Part shown: piece by piece, positions 1 to 6,615 of the stretch
Numbering within the stretch: position 1 is the first letter of the stretch
How the letters are laid out: each line of letters begins with the position of its first letter
NCBI GenBank assembly: GCA_030673355.1
Contig: DAOVJF010000147.1
Location: 1 to 6,718, forward strand
Length of the DNA: 6,718 nucleotides
Origin: Planctomycetota bacterium
Lineage (GTDB): Bacteria > JAJVIF01 > JAPKYR01
Direction: 5' to 3'
The notes under the pieces: model-generated
What the model was told of the DNA's origin: nothing
Databases searched by the model: none
What the model saw: only the letters and a program-made list of their open reading frames with translations
Made by a program: the position numbers and the translations under genes

Positions 1-11
1 TCGAGGATTGA

Positions 12-716
12 GCCACTTTTGGCCAGGGTGAACCAAACGAGACCTTTCTGAATGAGGTGGGAAATTCTGATATCTTCATCGCGCGGTACAATCCTGACGG
101 AAACCTGGTATGGGTGAAGCAAGTCAGCGGTGTAAAGGAGGATATTTGTAAGGACATCACTGTGCTTTCTGATGATTCAACTGTCGCGACCGGAATTTTC
201 GGTAAAGAGGATATTTTTGTCATAGCCACCGCCACATTTGGCCAGGGCGAACCAAACGAGACTGTTCTGGATTCGACAGGATACGGTGATATTTTCATCG
301 CACGGTACAACCCAGATGGAAACTTATTATGGGCGAAACAAGCAACTGGTGTATGGATAGAAGAAGGTAAGAGCATAACAATTCTTCCTGATAATTCAAC
401 TGTCGTGACCGGATACTTCTATGGTTCAGCCACATTTGGCCAGGGTGAACCAAACGAAACTGTCCTGAACTCAGGAGGATACAGGGATATGTTCATTGCT
501 CGATACGATCCTGATGGAAGTCTGGAATGGGCAAAGCAGGCTGGTGGTGATTACGGGTGGGACATTGGCTATGGTATCACGACGCTCTCAGATAATTCAT
601 TAGTCGTGACCGGAGGCTTTGGAGATTCCGCAACATTTGGACCTTGTGAACCAAACGAGACCGTTCTGAATTCGGCAGGAAATTCTGATATTTTCATCGC
701 GCGGTTTGCTGAATAA
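12..716 (+). repeat. In-frame protein repeats, 198-219 bp units
   Basis: Units begin at the Ala codon of ATFG at 12, 231, 429 and 630. The spacings are 219, 198 and 201 bp, and a last partial unit runs 630-716. All are multiples of three, so the repeats are translated. The DNA is strongly conserved between units (for example a shared ttggccaggg followed by gaaccaaacga), suggesting recent duplication or gene conversion. The last unit diverges most at the GQGE position, which reads GPCE. Confidence 0.8.
57..716 (+). CDS. C-terminal part of a propeller-like repeat protein (SBBP-type), 5' end broken or incomplete
   Basis: This is the end of a larger repeat protein and probably not a whole gene. 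It consists of near-identical units of about 66-73 residues with the pattern ATFGQGEPNET(V/F)LN, then G..DIFIARYNPDGNL.W.KQ, then an IT.L.D(D/N)S..VTG strand. This resembles the SBBP/beta-propeller repeats of secreted or surface proteins, and each unit probably forms one propeller blade (inference). The last unit stops after DIFIARFAE, so no anchor or sorting domain follows. The GTG at 57 is only the first possible start after an in-frame TGA at 9-11. It has no convincing ribosome-binding site and no signal peptide. Repeat homology continues in the same frame upstream of it (ATFGQGEPNETFLNE from 12), so 57 is unlikely to be a true start. The real gene begins outside the window. Ligand or function is unknown. 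Confidence 0.6.
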   Translation: MGNSDIFIARYNPDGNLVWVKQVSGVKEDICKDITVLSDDSTVATGIFGKEDIFVIATATFGQGEPNETVLDSTGYGDIFIARYNPDGNLLWAKQATGVWIEEGKSITILPDNSTVVTGYFYGSATFGQGEPNETVLNSGGYRDMFIARYDPDGSLEWAKQAGGDYGWDIGYGITTLSDNSLVVTGGFGDSATFGPCEPNETVLNSAGNSDIFIARFAE

Positions 717-859
717 ACCTTTGCTTTACACAAACACATCTATCGACAATGCTGAGTGGTAACTGTTCTAAGGAATATCCTGTTGAATTCGATTAAATTC
801 TACTGGACCTTATTACATTCGATTTGCTAAATGTGAGCGCATGAGAAGATATTAATCAC

Positions 860-865
860 AGGAGG
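860..865 (+). promoter_or_regulatory. Shine-Dalgarno site of the ankyrin gene
   Basis: AGGAGG lies 7 nt before the ATG at 873. It is a full consensus match and fixes the start, placing the signal peptide correctly at the N-terminus. Confidence 0.8.
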
Positions 866-872
866 CTTTACG

Positions 873-1871
873 ATGAAGAAACGAACAAAAATTCTGTACA
901 CGACCGGAATTTTCGTAGTGATGCTGATAGCGGTCAGTAGCCTGGTGGCGAATGCCAGCATATTGACCGATTTTATCCGTGGCGGAGACTGGGGCGATGT
1001 TGTTGACCTGATTACCGAGGATAACATTAACAAGGCCGATGACGACGGTATGACTCCACTCATGCTGGCTGTCTCGATCGGTGATGTGGATATCGCGGTG
1101 CGTTTGGTTGAATCGGGCGCAGACGTGAATAAGGTGGGAAAAAAAGAAACAATATCCAACTCACCACTGGCGATCGCATCATGGCGTGGAGATGATGCGA
1201 TGATTTCGATCCTTCTCGATTACGACGCAAGGGACCCATGGCTGAGTAATGTGCCGGATTATGATCCGTATGGCCTAAAGCCGTACACTTTTGGCGACGT
1301 GGATATTGACATACATCCCGGATTTATCGAGTCACTCCTCAACGATAATACAACTCCAACGATCTCAAGATCCTGGTTCGATCCAAATATCCATGGACCA
1401 TGCGGATCGACAATCTCAAGGAACATATTTACCGGAGGTCCCGATTTCGGGCAGGATAATAAGCGAAGCAGGACCATTAATTATTCTGACGGTGTTTTAA
1501 TCGAAGAACTGGTTACATATCCGTCTTATGTCACGAATCAGGGGATCGTGTTCCCGCAGAATGTTTACCGGATTGACGATGGAGGCCCGTTTGTCGATAT
1601 CAGATGTGAGGAGCACACACAGCGGGTCAAGTCAATCAGTGTCAACAACTCGGGACAGTACATCGAGCTGGTCAACACAGACAGGGGAATTTATACCGGC
1701 ACGATCGGCCAGATCGACGAGTGCGAGACATTACTCATAGAGATGCACAAGCAGAACGGGTCGGTAATTGCCGAGTATGAAATTGTGTGTGAGTTAAGAG
1801 GCGCGGTTCCCGGAGCGGTTACTATCCAGTTGACCCGCTGGCCCGGAAACAGCGGAAATCGCAATAATTAG
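873..1871 (+). CDS. Exported ankyrin-repeat protein with an unrecognised C-terminal domain
   Basis: The protein has 332 residues. Residues 1-28 form a typical Sec signal peptide: basic MKKRTK, a hydrophobic core, and an ANA|S cleavage site after A28. There is no lipobox cysteine, so export to the periplasm or beyond is expected. Ankyrin repeats follow at about 38-58, 59-91 (DGMTPLMLAVSIGD, then LVESGADVN, the clearest) and 96-122 (SPLAIASWRGDD, then LLDYDARDP). Ankyrin stacks bind protein partners; the partner is unknown. Residues 130-332 match no family I recognise. They are beta-rich in character and contain four cysteines (C177, C245, C284, C306) that could form disulfides after export. 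The ATG is supported by AGGAGG at 860-865 with a 7-nt spacing. The gene stands alone: 156 bp separates it from the preceding reading frame, with no confident promoter, and the next gene converges on it. Confidence 0.85.
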   Translation: MKKRTKILYTTGIFVVMLIAVSSLVANASILTDFIRGGDWGDVVDLITEDNINKADDDGMTPLMLAVSIGDVDIAVRLVESGADVNKVGKKETISNSPLAIASWRGDDAMISILLDYDARDPWLSNVPDYDPYGLKPYTFGDVDIDIHPGFIESLLNDNTTPTISRSWFDPNIHGPCGSTISRNIFTGGPDFGQDNKRSRTINYSDGVLIEELVTYPSYVTNQGIVFPQNVYRIDDGGPFVDIRCEEHTQRVKSISVNNSGQYIELVNTDRGIYTGTIGQIDECETLLIEMHKQNGSVIAEYEIVCELRGAVPGAVTIQLTRWPGNSGNRNN

Positions 1872-1898
1872 GACTTGTTGCCGGATACCCGCGTTCAC

Positions 1899-1926
1899 GA
1901 AATCCATGGTCGTACCTGTGGGTTTC
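1899..1926. other. Hairpin between convergent genes, possible bidirectional terminator
   Basis: GAAATCCA (1899-1906) pairs with TGGGTTTC (1919-1926), giving 8 bp with one G-U. An inner GGT/ACC pair closes on a 3-nt loop. It sits in the 95-bp gap between the stops of the ankyrin gene and yjbQ, where a shared terminator would be expected. No T-tract follows on either strand, so termination is only a guess. Confidence 0.3.
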
Positions 1927-1966
1927 ACGTAAGCAGATCGAAAGTTACTGTGACGATAGCAAAATC

Positions 1967-2386
1967 TCATTCCCCGATGATTTTTACGAGGACTCTTTTG
2001 CGGCGCCGTCCATCGAACTCACCATAGAAGATTGATTCCCACGGACCGAAATCCAGATCACCATTCGTAATTGCCACGACCACCTCGCGTCCCATAATCT
2101 GGCGCTTGAGATGAGCATCGGCGTTGTCTTCGCCGGTGTCGTTGTGGCGATACTGGTTGATTGGCGCATGGGGGGCAAGTTTCTCGAGCCATTTTTTGTA
2201 ATCGGAATGAAGCCCGGATTCGTTATCGTTGATAAACACCGATGCGGTTATATGCATCGCGTTGATGAGCACGAATCCTTCACTGATTCCGCTCTCACGA
2301 ACGCAGTCCATCACATCGGGGGTGATATTGACGAGGTCCATCCGGTTCGGGGTGTTGAACCATAATTCTTTTCGGTAGCTTTTCAT
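1967..2386 (-). CDS. yjbQ: YjbQ / UPF0047 family protein (secondary thiamine-phosphate synthase-like)
   Basis: This is a complete small cytosolic protein of 139 residues, the usual family length. Family signatures are intact: H45 in NAMHITASVFIN, H60 and D62 in GLHSDY, H81 in QYRH, N88-x-D90-x-H92 in DNADAHLK, and the C-terminal GPWESIFYGEFDGRRRKR (114-131), which corresponds to the family's G.WQ.I...EFDG.R.R. E. coli YjbQ has been linked to weak thiamine-phosphate synthase activity, but the physiological role of the family is not settled. I chose ATG at 2386 because GAGGTG lies 6 nt upstream. The in-frame GTG at 2395 lies inside that ribosome-binding site, so it is unlikely to be the start. 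The gene is monocistronic as far as can be seen, converges on the ankyrin gene, and is divergent from PFOR across 530 bp. No thiamine gene is nearby and no TPP riboswitch is visible. Confidence 0.92.
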   Translation of the reverse strand: MKSYRKELWFNTPNRMDLVNITPDVMDCVRESGISEGFVLINAMHITASVFINDNESGLHSDYKKWLEKLAPHAPINQYRHNDTGEDNADAHLKRQIMGREVVVAITNGDLDFGPWESIFYGEFDGRRRKRVLVKIIGE

Positions 2387-2392
2387 AATTTG

Positions 2393-2398
2393 CACCTC
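2393..2398 (-). promoter_or_regulatory. Shine-Dalgarno site deciding the yjbQ start
   Basis: On the minus strand GAGGTG precedes ATG 2386 by 6 nt. The alternative upstream GTG overlaps this motif. The same GAGGTG motif precedes the PFOR gene (2906-2911), which supports its use as the ribosome-binding site here. Confidence 0.7.
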
Positions 2399-2409
2399 AC
2401 GGCAATGTA

Positions 2410-2438
2410 AATATAACGGTTTATCGGAATTCTATCAA
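2410..2438 (-). promoter_or_regulatory. Sigma70-type promoter of yjbQ
   Basis: Read on the minus strand, TTGATA (2438-2433) and TATATT (2415-2410) are separated by exactly 17 bp. Each box matches consensus at 5 of 6 positions. The predicted start near 2403 leaves a leader of about 17 nt that just contains the ribosome-binding site. GGAATT (2426-2431) and AATTCC (2447-2452) flank the -35 box as a 6-bp inverted repeat that could be an operator (speculative). Confidence 0.6.
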
Positions 2439-2452
2439 CTGGGTGTAATTCC

Positions 2453-2492
2453 GGGCTGTCCAGGATAATCTGATTATGGACAAGGTTAGCCC
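2453..2492. other. Long imperfect hairpin in the divergent intergenic region
   Basis: GGGCT-GTCC (2453-2461) and ATAAT (2465-2469) pair with ATTAT (2473-2477), GGAC (2478-2481) and AGCCC (2488-2492). This gives 14 base pairs around a 3-nt loop, with a 3-nt bulge on one side and a 6-nt bulge on the other. It lies just upstream of the yjbQ -35 box and has no T-tract. It may be an operator-like dyad or a structured-RNA fragment; function is unknown. Confidence 0.35.
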
Positions 2493-2557
2493 ATCGGATA
2501 AGGCATCCGGGCGGCCAGATAACATTTTCCACGGAAGCGATTGTCATATGGAAAACC

Positions 2558-2671
2558 CTTGATATCCGATAGCTGGAAGCTGACGGCACTTGATATCCGA
2601 TAGCTGGAAGCTAACGGCACTTGATATCCGATAGCTGGAAGCTAACGGTACTTGATATCCGATAGCTGGAA
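2558..2671. repeat. Tandem array, 31-bp period, 3.7 copies
   Basis: Units start at 2558, 2589, 2620 and 2651. The first 21 bp are cttgatatcc followed by gatagctggaa and are identical in all four copies. The rest of the unit (gct[g/a]acggc[a/t]) differs only by single transitions. The fourth copy ends at 2671. Each unit contains the EcoRV palindrome GATATC and an AGCT-gga-AGCT mini-dyad. A period of 31 is not a multiple of three, so the array is non-coding. It has no spacers, so it is not CRISPR. It is about equally distant from the divergent yjbQ (170 bp) and PFOR (245 bp) starts. Confidence 0.92.
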
Positions 2672-2818
2672 CTTGGAGGAAATCCTTGTTTTAAACCATT
2701 TGAGGTTTACTGATCATACCGTGAATTTGATATTAATGATTACGATCGGGTGGATTCTCGCCTTTGATTATCTGTCCTGATATGTTACTATCTCGCGGGT
2801 TTGGGTGATGAAAATCTC

Positions 2819-2847
2819 TTGAATTTCAGATGTGATAGTGTTAAAAC
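2819..2847 (+). promoter_or_regulatory. Probable promoter of the PFOR gene
   Basis: TTGAAT (2819-2824) and TAAAAC (2842-2847) are 17 bp apart, each matching sigma70 consensus at 4 of 6 positions. Transcription would start near 2854, directly before the Rex-like operator and about 63 nt before the ATG. An alternative pair is TTGATT (2764-2769) with TACTAT (2786-2791) at 16-bp spacing. Neither is decisive. Confidence 0.4.
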
Positions 2848-2856
2848 TGTAAAAGA

Positions 2857-2874
2857 TTGTGGAATTTTTCACAA
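2857..2874. promoter_or_regulatory. Rex-like redox operator upstream of PFOR
   Basis: TTGTGGAATTTTTCACAA matches the known Rex consensus TTGTGAA-N4-TTCACAA at all but one defined position. It is a near-perfect 18-bp dyad, with 7 of 9 half-site positions symmetric. It sits 42 bp before the PFOR ATG and just downstream of the predicted -10, a repressor position. Rex binds DNA when NADH/NAD+ is low and commonly controls fermentation and pyruvate-oxidation genes, which fits the target. The core also fits the CRP-type pattern TGTGA-N6-TCACA with one mismatch, so a CRP-family protein is the alternative. Confidence 0.6.
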
Positions 2875-2879
2875 AATCT

Positions 2880-2902
2880 ATAACGCCCTTATTACGGGTT
2901 AT
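2880..2902 (+). promoter_or_regulatory. Leader dyad just before the PFOR ribosome-binding site
   Basis: ATAAC (2880-2884) and CC (2886-2887) pair with GG (2896-2897) and GTTAT (2898-2902), forming 7 bp with a single bulged G. It ends 3 nt before GAGGTG (2906-2911). It could be a second operator or a translation-tuning hairpin; the sequence does not say which. Confidence 0.3.
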
Positions 2903-2916
2903 TTCGAGGTGCTTTA

Positions 2917-5900
2917 ATGACGAGGGAATTCCGGTCAATTGATGGGAACACAGCAGCTACTTATATCGCTTATGCGTTCAGCGATGTTGCCGCTATTTAT
3001 CCAATAACCCCTTCTTCAGTGATGGGTGAGGTTGCCGACGCGATGGCTGTCGATGGGATCATCAACCTTTTCGGGCAGAAACTCATGGTGGTAGAAATGC
3101 AGTCTGAGGGAGGTGCTGCCGGGGCGGTGCACGGTGCATTGGCCACCGGGGCTCTTGCCACAACTTTTACCGCATCTCAAGGGCTACTGCTCATGATTCC
3201 AAATATGTTTAAGATCTCAGGGGAGCTTCTGCCTGCTGTATTTCATGTATCAGCCAGGTCTGTGGCAACCCATGCTCTGAGTATTTTCGGTGAACATTCA
3301 GATGTCATGACAGCAAGGACGACCGGATTTGGCCTTATGGCCACAGGATCGTGCCAGGAAGTACACGACCTGGCGATTGTGAGCCATATCGCTACCCTCA
3401 AGACTAAAGTACCGATGCTTAATTTCTTCGATGGTTTCAGAACCTCCCATGAAATCCAGAAAGCCGAGGTCATTTCCTATGATGAACTCACCGATATAGT
3501 GCCATGGGATGAAATCGAGAATTTCAGGCGTCGCGGTATGAATCCCGAGCACCCGCAGCTACGGGGCACCGCCGAGAACCCGGATATTTTCTTCCAGGCC
3601 CGTGAGGCATCGAATTCTTTCTATAACGCGGCTCCCGGGATCATCCAGGAAACAATGGAGCTGGTTTCAGCGAAACTCGGCAGGACATACAACCTGTTCG
3701 ATTACTACGGAGACCCCGAGGCTGAGAATATTATCGTTATTATGGCCAGTGGTGGGGACGTTGCCTATGAAGCGATCGATTATCTCAATGAGCGGGGCAG
3801 CAAATATGGTCTGCTTAAGGTAAGGCTTTACCGTCCATGGTCGACCGAGCACTTCATGAAAACCCTCCCGAAGAATGTAAAAAAGATGGCGGTACTCGAA
3901 CGGACAAAGGAACCGGGTGCACTTGGAGAACCGCTCTACGTTGATATTATCACCGCCTTGAACGAGTCCCGGCGCAACGATATCGAGGTAATCGGAGGAC
4001 GTTACGGTCTTTCATCGAAAGATTTCACGCCTACACATGTTAACGCAATTTTCAAGAATCTTGAAAACGCATCTCCCAAAAATCATTTCACGATTGGAAT
4101 AGTCGATGATGTAACGCATACGTCGCTTGAAATCCCCGAGGTTATCGATACTTCGCCAGCCGGCACGGTGAGCTGCAAGTTCTGGGGCCTTGGCTCGGAT
4201 GGAACAGTCGGCGCAAACAAGGAAGCCATCAAGATAATAGGCGATCACACTGATAAATATACACAGGGTTATTTCGCGTACGACTCGAAAAAATCCGGCG
4301 GTTTGACAATCAGCCATCTCAGGTTTTCAGACAGCTTCCTGAGGGGGCATTATTTCATAAAGGATGCCGATTATGTCGCATGCCATAACCCGGCTTACCT
4401 CGGCTTCTACGATATGCTTTCCGACCTTAAACCCGGCGGGACATTCGTACTGAATTGCCACTGGGCATGCGATTCGGGTACCGATGATCAATTACCAAAC
4501 TCATTCAGGAAGACCATTGCTGAGAAAAATATCGAGTTTTACACGATCGATGCCGTCAAAATTGCTGAAGATGTCGGACTGGGCACCAGGATCAACATGA
4601 TCATGCAGACGGTTTTTTTCAAGCTCTCGAAGGTTCTGCCTGTCGATGAAGCCATCAACTACCTTAAAAAAGCAATTGATAAAACATATGGAATGAAAGG
4701 GAAAAATGTAGTCGAGATGAACTGGCTGGCGGTTGATGCAACTATCGACGCCATTGTAAAAGTCGATGTTCCCGCGGATTGGGCGCACCTTCCACCGGAT
4801 CCGGACCCGGGAACCGATGAACCCGAGTGGGTCAGGGAGGTCATGTACCCGATCATAAAACAGAAGGGCGATGATATGCCCGTGAGCACATTCTACTCCG
4901 ACCTTGATGGTTCATACCAGTGGACGGGTCCCGATGGGACGTTCCCGGTGGCGACAACTAAGTATGAGAAACGTGGCGTCGCGATAAATGTCCCTGAATG
5001 GAACCCGGAAACCTGCATCATGTGTAACCAGTGTTCATACGTATGCCCGCATGCCGCAATTCGTCCTATCGTCCTGGATGAGGAAGAAGCTGCCAGGAAA
5101 CCCGACACCTTTGTAACAAAGGAAGCAAAGGCCAAGGGTATCAAGGGTATGCAGTACAGGATTCAGGTCTATATCGATGATTGTACGGGATGCAGTAATT
5201 GCGCGGATATCTGCCCTGTGAACCAGAAGGGGGACAAGGATCCGGCACTTGTAATGGAGCATCTCAATACACAACGTAAAGAGCAGACCCCCAACTATAA
5301 ATTCGCCGAAACTGTTGTCCCGAAGGATGACCTGGCTCCAGTAACAAATGTCTTAAGCAGCCAGTTCCAGCAGCCGTTATTCGAGTTTTCCGGAGCATGC
5401 GGCGGTTGCGGCGAGACCCCCTACTACAAGCTTATGACACAGCTTTTCGGTACCCGCCTTGTCATTGGAAACGCTACGGGATGCTCATCTATCTTCAGTG
5501 GAAGCGCTCCGAGCTGTCCATTCGCTGTCAATAAGGACGGACATGGCCCTGCATGGGCGAACAGCCTTTTCGAGGACAATGCTGAATTCGCATTCGGAAT
5601 GAAACTCGCCCATGACCAGCGTCGCAAACGAATCGAAAATCTCATCAGGGAAGCTCTTGCCGGCGGAATTTCCAATGATCTTAAGATCGCGATGAACAAC
5701 TGGCTTGAGAACATGGCTGATGGAGCATTGTCGAAGGATTCGGGACGGAAGCTCAAGAAATTACTTGAGAATGAAATGGAAGAGAATGAGCTGCTTACCA
5801 AAATCTATAGCATGAACGACATGTTTACGAAACAGTCGATCTGGGCTTGCGGTGGAGATGGCTGGGCGTACGATATCGGTTACGGCGGGCTCGACCATGT

Positions 5901-6516
5901 CATGGCGATGAACCTGGATGTAAATATCCTCGTGATGGATACCGAGGTTTACTCGAATACCGGCGGACAGTCATCGAAGGCAACCCCGACGGGTTCTGTC
6001 GCGAAATTCGCGGCATCGGGTAAAAAGACCGCTAAAAAGGATCTCGGGGCAATGATGATGATCTATGGTTATGTCTACGTCGCCTCGATCTCGATGGGGG
6101 CAAATAAAGCCCAGACATTGAAAGCATTCCTCGAAGCGGAAGCCTATCCGGGACCGTCGATTATTATCGCTTATTCACCGTGTATCAACCATGGAATCAA
6201 AGCCGGTATGGGTAAGACGCAGGAAGAGATGAAACTCGCGGTCGAGTGTGGATACTGGCCGCTGTACAGGTATAACCCGTTACTCGCCCTTGAGGGTAAG
6301 AACCCGTTCCAGCTTGATTCCAAGGAACCTACAGGTGATATCCAAAAGTTTTTGATGGGTGAGGTTCGATACGCATCACTCACTCAGAGCCATCCGGAAG
6401 AGGCTGAGAGGCTTCATAAAAGGCTTGCCGAAGAATTCAGCGAGAGATATCTTAAATACAAGGCGATGGCTGAAGCCGATGTGAGCGTTGTAACGGCTGG
6501 CGCGACTCTGGATTAA
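2917..6516 (+). CDS. nifJ: Pyruvate:ferredoxin (flavodoxin) oxidoreductase, single-chain type
   Basis: The enzyme oxidises pyruvate with CoA to acetyl-CoA and CO2 and reduces ferredoxin or flavodoxin. It is cytosolic and normally homodimeric. The 1199 residues cover the full domain order. The N-terminal pyruvate-binding domain has T31 (YPITPSS), E64 and R114, at the same numbers as in the Desulfovibrio africanus enzyme. Domain II spans about 256-415. The gamma-type domain begins near 416 (GLGSDGTVGANK 424-435). The EKR motif is at 684-686. Two 4Fe-4S ligand sets are C700/703/706/710 and C756/759/762/766. The TPP domain holds the proximal cluster (C828, C831, C856, C1089), E833, GGDGWAYD (D981) and EVYSNTGGQ (N1014). 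No key residue is missing. The protein ends about where D. africanus domain VII would begin, so that extension is essentially absent, as in most homologues. GAGGTG 5 nt upstream supports the ATG. The gene appears monocistronic, with a Rex-like operator before it and a terminator after it. Confidence 0.97.
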   Translation: MTREFRSIDGNTAATYIAYAFSDVAAIYPITPSSVMGEVADAMAVDGIINLFGQKLMVVEMQSEGGAAGAVHGALATGALATTFTASQGLLLMIPNMFKISGELLPAVFHVSARSVATHALSIFGEHSDVMTARTTGFGLMATGSCQEVHDLAIVSHIATLKTKVPMLNFFDGFRTSHEIQKAEVISYDELTDIVPWDEIENFRRRGMNPEHPQLRGTAENPDIFFQAREASNSFYNAAPGIIQETMELVSAKLGRTYNLFDYYGDPEAENIIVIMASGGDVAYEAIDYLNERGSKYGLLKVRLYRPWSTEHFMKTLPKNVKKMAVLERTKEPGALGEPLYVDIITALNESRRNDIEVIGGRYGLSSKDFTPTHVNAIFKNLENASPKNHFTIGIVDDVTHTSLEIPEVIDTSPAGTVSCKFWGLGSDGTVGANKEAIKIIGDHTDKYTQGYFAYDSKKSGGLTISHLRFSDSFLRGHYFIKDADYVACHNPAYLGFYDMLSDLKPGGTFVLNCHWACDSGTDDQLPNSFRKTIAEKNIEFYTIDAVKIAEDVGLGTRINMIMQTVFFKLSKVLPVDEAINYLKKAIDKTYGMKGKNVVEMNWLAVDATIDAIVKVDVPADWAHLPPDPDPGTDEPEWVREVMYPIIKQKGDDMPVSTFYSDLDGSYQWTGPDGTFPVATTKYEKRGVAINVPEWNPETCIMCNQCSYVCPHAAIRPIVLDEEEAARKPDTFVTKEAKAKGIKGMQYRIQVYIDDCTGCSNCADICPVNQKGDKDPALVMEHLNTQRKEQTPNYKFAETVVPKDDLAPVTNVLSSQFQQPLFEFSGACGGCGETPYYKLMTQLFGTRLVIGNATGCSSIFSGSAPSCPFAVNKDGHGPAWANSLFEDNAEFAFGMKLAHDQRRKRIENLIREALAGGISNDLKIAMNNWLENMADGALSKDSGRKLKKLLENEMEENELLTKIYSMNDMFTKQSIWACGGDGWAYDIGYGGLDHVMAMNLDVNILVMDTEVYSNTGGQSSKATPTGSVAKFAASGKKTAKKDLGAMMMIYGYVYVASISMGANKAQTLKAFLEAEAYPGPSIIIAYSPCINHGIKAGMGKTQEEMKLAVECGYWPLYRYNPLLALEGKNPFQLDSKEPTGDIQKFLMGEVRYASLTQSHPEEAERLHKRLAEEFSERYLKYKAMAEADVSVVTAGATLD

Positions 6517-6543
6517 GAACTAATCTGTTTTAGAATTGATTTA

Positions 6544-6615
6544 CGTCGACAAGCACGTTCGACACGGAGATTTTTCGAGGTTTGCGGGTTGGAGATGTCT
6601 CACTGAGCTTGTCAA
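6544..6615. repeat. Palindromic interspersed repeat, copy 1
   Basis: The 72-bp element has a 32-bp left arm (6544-6575), a 12-bp centre (6576-6587) and a 28-bp right arm (6588-6615). GACAAGC in the left arm is inverted as GCTTGTC near the right end, with further partial symmetry (GACA; GAGA/TCTC). It begins 27 bp after the PFOR stop. The small size, imperfect terminal inverted repeats and lack of coding capacity suggest a REP- or MITE-like element. The family was not identified. Confidence 0.8.

Larger units (their letters stand above)
2387..2916. other. 530-bp divergent intergenic region without a credible gene
   Basis: No open frame here resembles a protein. From left to right the region holds the yjbQ ribosome-binding site and promoter, the 2453-2492 hairpin, the 31-bp tandem array, a small dyad TAAACC-N6-GGTTTA (2692-2709), and the PFOR control region with a probable promoter, operator and leader dyad (2819-2911). 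No tRNA or known riboswitch fold is evident. Confidence 0.7.

Noticed and set aside
9..11. Recoded TGA (selenocysteine or alternative code)
   Set aside because: yjbQ ends normally at TGA. The position is a serine in sister repeats rather than a redox cysteine, and no SECIS-like hairpin is apparent right after it. A nonsense mutation or sequence error is simpler.
721..853. Promoter for the ankyrin gene
   Set aside because: Candidate boxes (TTGAAT near 783; TTGCTA 824-829 with GATATT 848-853) have poor spacing or would start the transcript at the ribosome-binding site, so no call was made.
2383..2589. Minus-strand 68-residue open frame whose stop overlaps the yjbQ ATG (ATGA)
   Set aside because: The overlap looks like translational coupling, but the frame starts inside the 31-bp tandem array, crosses the strong yjbQ promoter and the long hairpin, and the peptide resembles no protein family.
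2558..2671. CRISPR array
   Set aside because: The 31-bp units abut directly with no unique spacers, and no cas gene is present.
5424..5801. Minus-strand 125-residue open frame inside the PFOR gene
   Set aside because: It lies wholly within the conserved TPP domain of PFOR, is serine-rich and arginine-rich as antisense frames often are, and has no family features. The other antisense or shifted frames in PFOR and the ankyrin gene fail for the same reason.
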